From: JAHBVH01 sp034437715
GTDB lineage: Bacteria > Chloroflexota > Anaerolineae > Caldilineales > Caldilineaceae
Length of the DNA stretch: 36,626 bases
Assembly: GCA_034437715.1 (NCBI GenBank)
Contig: DAOTTR010000258.1
Span: forward strand, 1 to 36,626
Direction of reading: 5' to 3'
The position numbers were made by a program, and so were the translations under genes. The number at the start of each line of letters is the position of its first letter. Position 1 is the first letter of the stretch. The notes beneath the pieces were generated by a model that saw nothing but the letters and a program-made list of their open reading frames with translations, was not told where the DNA came from and searched no databases. Shown here piece after piece: positions 15,533-23,366 of this stretch.

Positions 15533-16063
15533 CTATTGACCAAGCGACTGCACATAAGCATAGAGGATTTCCATGCCACTAGGGCTGACAGCAGAGCGGC
15601 CAAAGATGTGGCTATTGCCCAGGCCACGGCCTGTACGCAAAACTGCGTCAAAGTCGGCCAGGGATAAGGTTGTCCCAGCAATGGCACTGCCTTTATCGGC
15701 TACGCCTTCGCCATTTGCGCCATGACAGTCACCGCATTTGTTCTTGATGTAGGCATTTTCGCCACGCGCTAGATCAACTGTGGCAGCACTAGCGGCGGGT
15801 GCCGTTTCTGTTGCAGTTGTCGTTGCGGTCGTTGCGCTCGTTGCGGTCAAGCTAGCCGTGCTTGCCAAGGCACTCTGTTCCCCAACTGCCACAAAATTGC
15901 CCGCAGGCATCGTGGGCGCAGCAACCGCCGGCGCGCCAGCATTACTTGCGGCATTACCGCCACTCGAACCGCCACCACAGGCGGTCAGGATAAAAAGGCT
16001 AAGAGCAAAGGCGAATCCAGGAACGAACACTGGCTTGAACAATTTGCGCAAATAAGTTTCCAT
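15533..16063 (-). CDS. Lipoprotein c-type cytochrome (monoheme)
   Basis: This is a membrane-anchored electron carrier with one heme c. Starting at the ATG at 16063, preceded by AAAGGG, it has 176 aa: a signal peptide with lipobox LTAC and lipidated Cys29, a Gly/Ala/Thr-rich linker (30-95), then a cytochrome c domain with CGDCH at 110-114 binding heme covalently. Met164 in SPSGMEIL is the likely sixth ligand. The frame extends upstream to 16183, but those 40 residues would precede the signal peptide and lack a ribosome-binding site. It sits 63 nt upstream of the kinase-like gene on the same strand and could be co-transcribed with it. Its redox partner is unknown; no oxidase genes are present. 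Confidence 0.87.
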   Translation of the reverse strand: METYLRKLFKPVFVPGFAFALSLFILTACGGGSSGGNAASNAGAPAVAAPTMPAGNFVAVGEQSALASTASLTATSATTATTTATETAPAASAATVDLARGENAYIKNKCGDCHGANGEGVADKGSAIAGTTLSLADFDAVLRTGRGLGNSHIFGRSAVSPSGMEILYAYVQSLGQ

Positions 16064-16191
16064 AGCACCCTTTTGTTTTGATAGGGCTTGCGCGGGTATC
16101 AGACCTACGCAAGCCACAGGAGGACTCAACGGACTATCGAAGAAACAGTTTCCGGCAAAGTCCGCAACGCTGCGTAAGTCCAACAGTGATT

Positions 16192-16271
16192 TATAGACAA
16201 ACTATTTAAAAGTCAACCAAATAAGCCGGTTACTACACTAGAAACTATGGATGACTTTTAAGGGTTTTATC
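16192..16271 (+). repeat. Family C element, copy 2
   Basis: It matches the split copy at 7075-7347 and the inverted copy at 18399-18477. TTTAAAAGTCAACC near the left and GATGACTTTTAAGGG near the right form imperfect inverted repeats around a variable centre of about 30 bp. GATT occurs immediately on both sides, a possible short target duplication. It is non-coding. Confidence 0.7.
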
Positions 16272-16318
16272 GATTAGGTCATTCTAAAAAATAGAGTATC
16301 CAACGGGATAGGTGAAAG

Positions 16319-16382
16319 CATTCCGGGAAAGGCGAGCATCCCATCCACAATAGAAAATTCCTGTGACCCTTTCCCGGAATGC
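16319..16382 (-). terminator. Long CATTCCGGG hairpin downstream of the ABC permease
   Basis: GCATTCCGGGAAAGG at 16319-16333 pairs perfectly with 16368-16382 across a 34-nt loop. It is 48 nt past the stop of the second permease, so it may terminate that transcript, but there is no T-run. A hairpin with the same outer CATTCCGGGA but a different inner stem is at 27662-27726, suggesting a repeat family rather than a plain terminator. Confidence 0.5.
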
Positions 16383-16430
16383 AGTATATTTATTTCTTCA
16401 GAACAGCCTTATCTATGCCGCGTCAATCAC

Positions 16431-17354
16431 TTATTCGATCAACTTGGGATCCAAGGCATCGCGTAAACCGTCGCCCATAAAGGAGAAGCCCAGCATTGAT
16501 AAGGCAATGGCTAGCGTTGGGAAAAGTGCCAGATGCCAATAAACACTGACATAGGCCTGACTGATGCCCACCATTTTGCCCCAACTGGCAATTGGATCGT
16601 TGATGCCAATCCCAAGAAAACTCAGCCCTGCTTCACCAAAAATCGCGCCGGGAATGCCAAACGAAATGGCAACCAGCAGCGGTGATAGAATATTCGGCAA
16701 TATATGGCGAAGAATCACATCGCTCTGTTTTGCGCCCAAGCAGCGGGCCGCTTCCACAAACTCTTTTTCGCGAATCGAAAGGACCTGGCCGCGCACCAAA
16801 CGCGCCATGCCTACCCAACTGGTGACACTGAGGGCAAAGACGACCATGCCAAATCCACCCCCAAAGCTGGAGACGATCAAGATCGTAAAGAGCAAACCAG
16901 GGAAGGCCGTCATAATTTCAATGAGACGGACGACAAAGAAATCCGTTTTGCCGCCTAGATAACCAGCCAATCCACCCATGGGTACCCCAATGCTCAGGGC
17001 AACAATCTGGATGATAATTCCAATACTCATAGACGTACGCGCGCCATAGATAAGGCGGCTCAAAAAGTCACGCCCAATTTCATCAGTTCCCAAGGGGTGC
17101 GCAGGATCTACAAAAGGAAAAAGCCGTACGGGCTTGGTAAAGTCAGCCTCATCGTAATTATATGGGGCAATCACATCGGCAAAAATGGCCAAAAAGAGAA
17201 AGAAGATGACAACAATCAACCCAAGCATCGCCAGCCGATTGCGCGAGAAACGGCGCATGGCATCACGCCACAAAGTGCGATGAGGCTTGACATCCAGATT
17301 TTTTTGTCCAGATGGGTGGATCGCTACACGCAATTCACTACTTGCTTCTGCCAC
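16431..17354 (-). CDS. Peptide/nickel-type ABC transporter permease (DppC/OppC)
   Basis: This is the second inner-membrane permease of a family 5-type importer. I start it at a GTG (17354) that follows the stop of the upstream permease by only 2 nt and has AAAGAGG just ahead, giving 307 aa; a longer frame to 17438 overlaps the other gene. The cytoplasmic N-terminus contains the OppC_N region with WRDAMRRFSRNRLAMLG, followed by six predicted membrane segments. The EAA loop reads EAARCLGAKQSDVILRHILP and contacts the ATPase. It ends with the LDPKL-type tail typical of DppC/OppC. No ATPase gene follows; a hairpin does. Confidence 0.9.
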   Translation of the reverse strand: MAEASSELRVAIHPSGQKNLDVKPHRTLWRDAMRRFSRNRLAMLGLIVVIFFLFLAIFADVIAPYNYDEADFTKPVRLFPFVDPAHPLGTDEIGRDFLSRLIYGARTSMSIGIIIQIVALSIGVPMGGLAGYLGGKTDFFVVRLIEIMTAFPGLLFTILIVSSFGGGFGMVVFALSVTSWVGMARLVRGQVLSIREKEFVEAARCLGAKQSDVILRHILPNILSPLLVAISFGIPGAIFGEAGLSFLGIGINDPIASWGKMVGISQAYVSVYWHLALFPTLAIALSMLGFSFMGDGLRDALDPKLIE

Positions 17355-17356
17355 TG

Positions 17357-18334
17357 CTAGCCTCTTTCTGTCCCTAATCGCACGCGTGGGTCGACCAAGG
17401 TGTAGACAATATCTGTCAATAGATTCATGAGCCCCCACAATCCGGCAATTAGCAGCGCAATCGCCATTAACATCGGGTAATCGCGATTAAAGGCACTAGT
17501 CACAAAAAAGCGCCCGAGCCCATTGATCGAGAAGGTAGATTCAATGAAAATGCTGCCGGTCATCAGATCGGGAATCATTGGTCCGCCAACCGTCACCACC
17601 GGAATCAGCGCACTGCGAAAGACATGGCGCGTCATAACCATGCGTTCGCCTAGTCCCTTAGAACGCGCTGTGCGCACAAAATCGGAACGAATCGTATCAA
17701 CGACACTTGCCCGCGTAAATCGCGCAATGACGGCCATAGGGCCGAGCGAGTAGGCCAGGACCGGCATAACCCAATCTGAACAGAAATAGCCGGTCTTCCA
17801 TTGTGGATTATTGATTAAACAGGTAGAATCGCCCCAACCGCGCATGGGAAACCAATCAAGCTGCACGGCAAAGAGCATGAGCAGAAAATAGGCAAGCACA
17901 AAGCTAGGCAAGGTGATCCCCAACATCGAGAAGAGGGTTAACGCATTATCGATCCATGAATTTTGATAATAGGCCGCGGTAATCCCAAGGGGAATGCCGA
18001 AGCCAAAGACAATCAGCAGGGTCATGAGTCCCACTTGCATTGTCACAGGCCACCGCGAAGCAATCAACTCGATCACAGTCATTGTTGGTTGCTGAAAAGA
18101 AATGCCAAAATCTAGACGTAAGGCATTGCTCATATAATTTACATACTGCTGCCAAGCTGGTTTATCTAAACCATATTTGCGCATAATATTCGCCTTGGCA
18201 GCCCCACTTAAAGGCTGTTTGTCTTCGTCAAAAGGCCCGCCTGGTACTGCGTGCATAATCGTAAAATTGATCACCGAAACGGCAAAAAGTACAAAGAGCA
18301 ATGCAGCCAGACGACCTAAAATGTATCGCGCCAT
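17357..18334 (-). CDS. Peptide/nickel-type ABC transporter permease (DppB/OppB)
   Basis: This is the first permease of the importer, 325 aa, with six membrane segments beginning MARYILGRLAALLFVLFAVS. It has the family's N-terminal VPGGPF motif near residue 30, a large periplasmic loop between the first two segments, and the EAA-type loop RTARSKGLGERMVMTRHVFR. It ends LVDPRVRLG, as DppB proteins do. It is nearly abutted by the next permease (2-nt gap) and lies 258 nt downstream of the binding-protein gene, with a hairpin and a family C repeat between. An oligopeptide, dipeptide, nickel or oligosaccharide substrate is possible. Confidence 0.9.
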   Translation of the reverse strand: MARYILGRLAALLFVLFAVSVINFTIMHAVPGGPFDEDKQPLSGAAKANIMRKYGLDKPAWQQYVNYMSNALRLDFGISFQQPTMTVIELIASRWPVTMQVGLMTLLIVFGFGIPLGITAAYYQNSWIDNALTLFSMLGITLPSFVLAYFLLMLFAVQLDWFPMRGWGDSTCLINNPQWKTGYFCSDWVMPVLAYSLGPMAVIARFTRASVVDTIRSDFVRTARSKGLGERMVMTRHVFRSALIPVVTVGGPMIPDLMTGSIFIESTFSINGLGRFFVTSAFNRDYPMLMAIALLIAGLWGLMNLLTDIVYTLVDPRVRLGTERG

Positions 18335-18398
18335 AACATCAATTCAGTCTCAAGTGAAATAAATTCGTACAATGTATACTCCGCAGCAGCACATAATA

Positions 18399-18477
18399 AT
18401 AAAACCCTTAAAAGTCATCTATACGCTCGCGTGGAGTACCAAGCTTATTTGGTTGACTTTTAAATGGTTTGTCCATA
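18399..18477 (-). repeat. Family C element, copy 3
   Basis: Reverse-complemented, it aligns with 16192-16271: GGACAAACCATTTAAAAGTC at one end and GATGACTTTTAAGGG at the other, with a different centre. It lies between the binding-protein gene and the first permease. Confidence 0.7.
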
Positions 18478-18544
18478 AGTACATTTTTACTCGTGTAAAA
18501 AATGACACTTTATGGCGCTGCTCAATATAACCCAGCTTTATGAA

Positions 18545-18582
18545 ACAGGTGGCAGGCATGAAATTTCATACCTGCCACCTGT
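18545..18582 (-). terminator. Hairpin downstream of the substrate-binding protein gene
   Basis: ACAGGTGGCAGG at 18545-18556 pairs perfectly with 18571-18582, and the loop itself contains the palindrome ATGAAATTTCAT. It starts 11 nt after the stop codon. There is no strong T-run, so it could be a partial terminator or an mRNA-stabilising hairpin giving more binding protein than permease, a common pattern in ABC operons. Confidence 0.65.
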
Positions 18583-18592
18583 CGATCCTTAC

Positions 18593-20407
18593 TTACTTCG
18601 TATTGGCAATATATTGAATACTGCCGCAAGAGTCATTGCCCCAGTGTGGGCCGGTGATCCCAATCGCATCTGGTTCACGCAGACAGTCGCCCTGGACCCA
18701 AGGCTGATAGAGCGTGCCCTGCCAGCGGTGAAAGAGGAAGATACCACCCACATCATCGACGAGAATCTTCTCGGCGTCACGGAACATCTGATCGCGTGCA
18801 TCAGGATCGCTAACGAGGGGAGTCGCCTCATTAACCAAGCGATCAAATTCGTCATTCTTCCAGGAATGGCGACCACCAAAGAGCCAGATACCTAGCATAT
18901 TGGTGGGATCGAGATAGTCCATGCCATAGGAGACGGCACCGAATTGTAGGCCGGTTGGCTTGGCATTCATGGCATCGTTATAGACTTTGTTATCTTTATT
19001 CGACACTTCAATGCTGACACCCAGACATTGCACAATCGACTGCGCCGTGGCCTGGAAGACCGCTTGCAGAGCAGCACCTTCATTGCGCAACCAGAGTTCA
19101 AGTGGTGGAAAGCCCTCACCATCGGCGAAGCCAGCGGTAGCCAGGTGTTCTTTCGCTACATCACAGTCGTAGTTCTGATACTCGTTCAATTCCCCTTGTG
19201 TAGAGGAAGCAGGGAAGCCCGGCATCAACATGGCATAGGCCGGCATCGACTTCACTTCGCCATAAATGTTCGTCACGATCGATTCGCGATCGACGGCATG
19301 GGCAAAGGCCTTACGGACATCGATGTTGTCAAACGGAGCATTGAAGGTATCGAAAAGCAGATAGTCGGTGCGGAAATCACCAAAATGGCGTAGGTAATTT
19401 TCGCTTAATACCGGATCTTGCAAGACGATTTCTAGATCGGCTGGGCTGAGCGCTTCATACCCAATCGAATCGACTTCACCATTTTTGAAGGCAGCAAATT
19501 CGGTGCCTTGATCCATATAGATGCCAATCATGCGCTTTAGACGGGCCGGGCGATAGCCATTATAGGTGGGGTTAGCAACCAGCGTAATGGTTTTGCCTGG
19601 CTCAAAGGTTTCCAGGATAAAAGGACCCGAGGAGACATGCGTTGTGGGGTCACTGTTGTACAGGGGGCCATGCTCTTCCATGGCCTTTTTCTGGAGTGTC
19701 CAGCCAAACTTCATCATGCCGGGCATAGGCGGGAAAGGCTCTTGCGTGGTGATCTGGAAAGTCAGATCATCGGGCGCAGCAACACCCAATTCTTCTTTGG
19801 GTAATTCGCCAGCAATCACTTCTTCCCAATTCTTGATAACGCCATTGTAGAACCAGGCAAAGTCCCAGGCATGGTCCGGCTCGGCCAGATATTGATAGGT
19901 AGCCACCCAGTCATGCGCAGTCAACGGCGTACCGTCAGACCAAACCTGGTCTGGGCGCAGGTGGAAGCTCCACGTCAGGCCATCTTCACTAACTTCCCAA
20001 CTTTCGGCGGCAGCGGGCACCACGTTGAAATCTTTGTCGAGTTCGGTCAACGAATCGCTAAATTGGTCACCCAGACAGTACCGTGTGTAGACAGAGACCT
20101 GAAAGTCAAAGGTGGTGGCAGATGCCGTGTTCGAACAGGCACTCCGCATTTCCTGTTCTTCATAGGGTGCAGCGTCTTCTGGCAACGCCACCCCATAAAT
20201 GGTGGTCATAGCGTCTGCGGGGGCTGCCGCTTCTTCAGCGGGAACAGCGGTTTCTTCTGCTGGCGCAGCCGTAGCATCAGCGGCTGGGGCTTCGGCAGGG
20301 GCCGTGGTGGGGGCTGGGCAAGCTGCTAACACAAGCGCCGCAACTAATAAAAGCGGCAACAAGCGCAAAACAGCAGCAGAGCGTTGATAGATTCTGAACT
20401 TACTCAA
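18593..20407 (-). CDS. Family 5 extracellular solute-binding lipoprotein
   Basis: This is the binding protein of the peptide/nickel-type ABC importer. The start is a TTG at 20407 with a consensus AGGAGG 5 nt upstream; the ATG inside that stretch is followed by TGA and cannot be used. The 604-aa product has a lipoprotein signal with LVLAAC and lipidated Cys30, then an Ala/Pro/Glu-rich linker with AEEAAAPAD-type repeats (about 31-70). The SBP_bac_5 domain follows: LTELDKDFNVVPAAAESWEVSEDG and LRPDQVWSDGTPLTAHDW are the classic family signature. A frame extending to 20551 lacks a start signal. The ligand is unknown. The permeases lie downstream, and no ATPases are encoded here. Confidence 0.92.
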   Translation of the reverse strand: MSKFRIYQRSAAVLRLLPLLLVAALVLAACPAPTTAPAEAPAADATAAPAEETAVPAEEAAAPADAMTTIYGVALPEDAAPYEEQEMRSACSNTASATTFDFQVSVYTRYCLGDQFSDSLTELDKDFNVVPAAAESWEVSEDGLTWSFHLRPDQVWSDGTPLTAHDWVATYQYLAEPDHAWDFAWFYNGVIKNWEEVIAGELPKEELGVAAPDDLTFQITTQEPFPPMPGMMKFGWTLQKKAMEEHGPLYNSDPTTHVSSGPFILETFEPGKTITLVANPTYNGYRPARLKRMIGIYMDQGTEFAAFKNGEVDSIGYEALSPADLEIVLQDPVLSENYLRHFGDFRTDYLLFDTFNAPFDNIDVRKAFAHAVDRESIVTNIYGEVKSMPAYAMLMPGFPASSTQGELNEYQNYDCDVAKEHLATAGFADGEGFPPLELWLRNEGAALQAVFQATAQSIVQCLGVSIEVSNKDNKVYNDAMNAKPTGLQFGAVSYGMDYLDPTNMLGIWLFGGRHSWKNDEFDRLVNEATPLVSDPDARDQMFRDAEKILVDDVGGIFLFHRWQGTLYQPWVQGDCLREPDAIGITGPHWGNDSCGSIQYIANTK

Positions 20408-21208
20408 AGCATCCTCCTGTAGCGTTAAAATAAATGAAAGAGCAACTAAGACTTGTGTATATACGAACGAGCGCCAAGCAGGTAGACGTTTTACAGCAGT
20501 ACCGAATACCGGCTTGTGCTGCTCGTGCGTACAGCGAGTAGCGCAACACAAGGTAGTGATGTAGGTGTAGTCAGTGGCCGCGCGGGTGGCCAGTCGACGC
20601 TAACGCAAATTAGCAGGCCGATTTTGTCCATGTTCAAGCGGTGCGTACCTGAGCAATTGCGCCATGCAGTTTGGTACAAGTGATAGTAACTATGTCCGAT
20701 GGACACGCTCAACAATGTCACTTGGCCTAGACGCCTCTGTAGTGGCATGTAGTGGACTGCCACACACAAGTTCCCCGATAAGCTGTAAGTGTTCACTTGC
20801 CCGTTGACGTTCGCCTACACGTTACCGAAGTTACAGTATACCTGCGTAGTGATGGGGAGGGAATCCCCAGCGGCGATGAACAGGGGTGTTCTTGGAAAGG
20901 CATTGTAACCAATTTTCACAAACTCTGCAAACTTTGATTTTGCCATTCATGTACAAGCAGCAAATTAATCTTGCAATTACCGCGCACCTATCTACAACAT
21001 GCACAACAAAGGTAGCAGCGTGTTTGGGCACTTGCACATAACGATCAATCCACGCCCGATTGCCCACACTGGCAAATCGATCTGTCAGCAATATGTAACG
21101 CGAGAATCCCCACTTTTTGGTTAGGATGGATACAACAAAAAGCACAAGAATCTTCATCAAATGAGCAAAAAGCGCTGGCGTTTTTAGTATATCTAGCAAA
21201 GAGGTACG
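20408..21208. other. 801-bp intergenic region, no gene recognised
   Basis: This gap separates the divergent binding-protein and aminotransferase genes. A minus-strand frame (20831-21574) runs through part of it but overlaps the aminotransferase and has no recognisable motif. Several short palindromic stretches occur (for example TGTCCgaTGGACA near 20695). It should hold both promoters, but I cannot assign them. A decayed gene is possible. Confidence 0.5.
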
Positions 21209-22507
21209 ATGACAACCTGGACAATCAACCAAAACAATGGCCATCAACAAGGCCATCAACAAGGCCATCAGAGTAGTCGGCATAAGAACGGGGCATTGGC
21301 AGGAGCAGGGGCCGAGGTCATGTACAAGACCGAGGTGAAACCGGAAATCAGAGCAGGCAGCAAGCCGCCGATTGCCTTTAATGTGCCAACCCAAACCGGA
21401 CACGAATTGGGCTATCTTGCCCAATCGATCCAGAGTACGCGCATTTCTGGCGACGGGATGTTCACCAAGAAAAGTCACGAATTGCTCGAAGCGACGCTGG
21501 GTGTGCCCAAGGTATTGCTCACCACCTCTTGCACTCATGCCCTGGAAATGGCCGCGCTGCTCCTCAATATCCAACCCGGTGATGAAGTGATTGTGCCTTC
21601 GTTCACCTTTGTCAGCACAATTAATGCCTTTGTGTTGCGTGGGGCGCGCCCGGTCTTTAGCGATATTCGACCGGATACCCTAAACCTAGATGAAACCAAG
21701 TTAGCGTCCCTGATCACGCCGCGTACTCGGGCGATTGTGCCGGTGCATTATGGTGGAGTGGGGTGTGAGATGGATACGATCTGCGCCATCGCCGCGCAAC
21801 ATGGCATTCCGGTAGTGGAAGACAACGCACATGGCCTCTATGGTCGCTACAAGGGGCGCTACCTGGGCACCTTTGGCGTGCTGGCGACGCAAAGTTTCCA
21901 TGAAACGAAGAATTTCACTTGTGGCGAAGGGGGCGCGCTGCTTATTAATGATCCGCAATATTTGGAACAGGCGGAGATCATTCGCGAAAAAGGCACCAAT
22001 CGCAGTCGCTTTTTCCGTGGCCAGGTTGATAAATATACGTGGGTAGATGTAGGCTCCAGCTATTTGCCTTCGGATCTGTTAGCCGCCTATTTGTATGCAC
22101 AACTAGAAGCGCGCAACCAAATTCAGTACAAGCGCCAAACTTTATGGGAAACTTATGCCGAGTTGTTGCGCCCCTGGGCCGCAAGCAACGGCATCCAACT
22201 GCCCGTTGTGCCGGCCCATTGTGAGCAAGCCTATCATCTCTTTTACCTGCTGATGCCTTCGTTGGCGGCGCGTACCGACTTTATCAACTATCTGAAAGCC
22301 CAAGGTATTCAAAGCGTCTTTCACTATTTACCATTACATACCTCGGCCATGGGGCAAGCGTTCGGCGGACAACCAGGTGATTGCCCAGTCACCGAGTCGG
22401 TTAGTGATCGGCTCGTCCGGCTGCCCTTCTACACCGACATGACCGCCACCGATCTAGGGCGCGTGGCCGACGCGGTTTTGCACTTCCGGCCCAAGATTGA
22501 TCGATGA
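21209..22507 (+). CDS. wecE: dTDP-4-amino-4,6-dideoxygalactose transaminase (WecE/RffA type)
   Basis: This PLP enzyme of the DegT/DnrJ/EryC1/StrS family transfers an amino group from glutamate to dTDP-4-keto-6-deoxyglucose, giving dTDP-Fuc4N for surface glycans. Similarity to E. coli WecE is strong throughout by recollection: LLTTSCTHALEMAALLL, VPVHYGGVGCEMDTI, SFHETKNFT with Schiff-base Lys234, REKGTNRSRFFRGQVDKYTW and VFHYLPLH. The 432-aa frame begins with about 53 residues that WecE lacks, including GHQQGHQQGHQ coded by a 12-bp tandem repeat (21239-21270). The ATG at 21209 has AAAGAGG 4 nt upstream, so I keep it; the ATG at 21320 would give a more standard length. It stands apart from the glycosyltransferase operon, but may feed the same glycan. 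Confidence 0.88.
   Translation: MTTWTINQNNGHQQGHQQGHQSSRHKNGALAGAGAEVMYKTEVKPEIRAGSKPPIAFNVPTQTGHELGYLAQSIQSTRISGDGMFTKKSHELLEATLGVPKVLLTTSCTHALEMAALLLNIQPGDEVIVPSFTFVSTINAFVLRGARPVFSDIRPDTLNLDETKLASLITPRTRAIVPVHYGGVGCEMDTICAIAAQHGIPVVEDNAHGLYGRYKGRYLGTFGVLATQSFHETKNFTCGEGGALLINDPQYLEQAEIIREKGTNRSRFFRGQVDKYTWVDVGSSYLPSDLLAAYLYAQLEARNQIQYKRQTLWETYAELLRPWAASNGIQLPVVPAHCEQAYHLFYLLMPSLAARTDFINYLKAQGIQSVFHYLPLHTSAMGQAFGGQPGDCPVTESVSDRLVRLPFYTDMTATDLGRVADAVLHFRPKIDR
21239..21270 (+). repeat. 12-bp tandem repeat in the wecE N-terminus
   Basis: GGCCATCAACAA occurs twice plus a partial third copy, coding GHQQ repeats. Its period is a multiple of three, so copy changes keep the frame. Confidence 0.7.
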
Positions 22508-22516
22508 TAGCCGCTA

Positions 22517-22600
22517 GTAGATCCCGGCGTCAATAAGGCACCCTATTTTTGCTAGGATGTACACGAGTAAACGTGCCTTATTGACTGCCGTGGTATCTAC
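22517..22600. terminator. Long hairpin between convergent genes
   Basis: GTCAATAAGGCAC at 22529-22541 pairs perfectly with 22573-22585. An outer stem, GTAGAT at 22517-22522 with ATCTAC at 22595-22600, extends it with interior mismatches. It fills the 104-bp gap between convergent genes and is a plausible bidirectional terminator, though without T-runs. It could also be a mobile palindrome. Confidence 0.6.
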
Positions 22601-22611
22601 GCCCAACTGTA

Positions 22612-23271
22612 CTAGACATGGATAATCTGCGTTTGTGGCACTTGGGCATAGATCGCTTGGATAAAGCGTTTTGCCACATCCACTGGCACGGCCACGCCGA
22701 CATCTGGCCCGTTCATCAAGGTGTTAATCCCGATCAGGCGACCCGCCACATCGACCATGGGGCCACCCGAATGCCCAGGGCGCAGGTGTAAACTCGCCGC
22801 CACCCACTCCTGACCAGACGCGCCGAGATCGGACACCTGTGTGCCCACACCTATCACGACGCCGGCGGTGGCCCCGCCGGTTACGCCATAGGGATGACCA
22901 AAGGCAAAGACCAATTGTCCAGGGCGCAGCTGCGCTGAATTGCCCAATGCAATCGTCGGCAGATCATGGGCATCGATCTGCAAGGCGGCCAGATCATGGG
23001 CCGTGTCTACCGCCAGTAAGCGGGGCGTATATTCGCGACCATCGGCGAGACGTACGATCAAGCTTGTCTGTCCGCGTGGTTGATTTCTACCGTGTCGCTT
23101 GTCGGGCTGTTCGCCAATCACATGGGCATTAGTCACGATCAAGCCGTTCGCCTGCCAGATCGTGCCCGCGCCGGCCCCATGCTGTCCATTGCGAATTTGT
23201 ACCACAGCCGCCAAGACGCGCGCGCTGACTGCCGCAATGTCGTCACTAAAGTGCGTCAAAATGTTATTCAT
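22612..23271 (-). CDS. Trypsin-like (HtrA/S1C family) serine protease without PDZ
   Basis: This is a chymotrypsin-fold serine protease. From the ATG at 23271 (AGGA about 9 nt upstream) it has 219 aa with a complete catalytic triad: His50 in TNAHV, Asp93 in AHDLAAL and Ser168 in GHSGGPM. The frame extends to 23337, but the extra 22 residues have no good start signal and no signal peptide. Unlike DegP/DegS, it has no PDZ domain and no export signal, so it is predicted cytoplasmic. It lies 95 nt downstream of a related protease gene that keeps a PDZ domain; the pair probably arose by duplication and may be co-transcribed. Substrates are unknown. Confidence 0.88.
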   Translation of the reverse strand: MNNILTHFSDDIAAVSARVLAAVVQIRNGQHGAGAGTIWQANGLIVTNAHVIGEQPDKRHGRNQPRGQTSLIVRLADGREYTPRLLAVDTAHDLAALQIDAHDLPTIALGNSAQLRPGQLVFAFGHPYGVTGGATAGVVIGVGTQVSDLGASGQEWVAASLHLRPGHSGGPMVDVAGRLIGINTLMNGPDVGVAVPVDVAKRFIQAIYAQVPQTQIIHV

Positions 23272-23366
23272 GTTGTCATTCCTACCCGAAAGCAAAAGGA
23301 AGAACATAGAGTCAATCCATGTTCTTCCTGGTATCAATCTAGCTTATGTACCAACGCCACACAAAG

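Larger units (their letters stand above)
16064..16430. other. Intergenic region with two repeats
   Basis: No gene is seen. It holds a family C element (16192-16271) and a long CATTCCGGG-type hairpin (16319-16382). Both neighbours are on the minus strand, so it contains the end of the ABC transporter transcript and probably the cytochrome promoter. Confidence 0.6.

Noticed and set aside
16064..16183. Forty-residue N-terminal extension of the cytochrome
   Set aside because: It would put a non-hydrophobic segment ahead of a good lipoprotein signal; the ATG at 16063 has its own AAAGGG.
18512..18895. 127-codon + strand frame at the end of the binding-protein gene
   Set aside because: It crosses the terminator hairpin and lies antisense to the C-terminus of the SBP_bac_5 protein; no motif.
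20831..21574. 247-codon minus-strand frame
   Set aside because: Half overlaps the well-supported wecE on the other strand; the rest has no motif I recognise. A decayed gene in 20831-21208 cannot be excluded.
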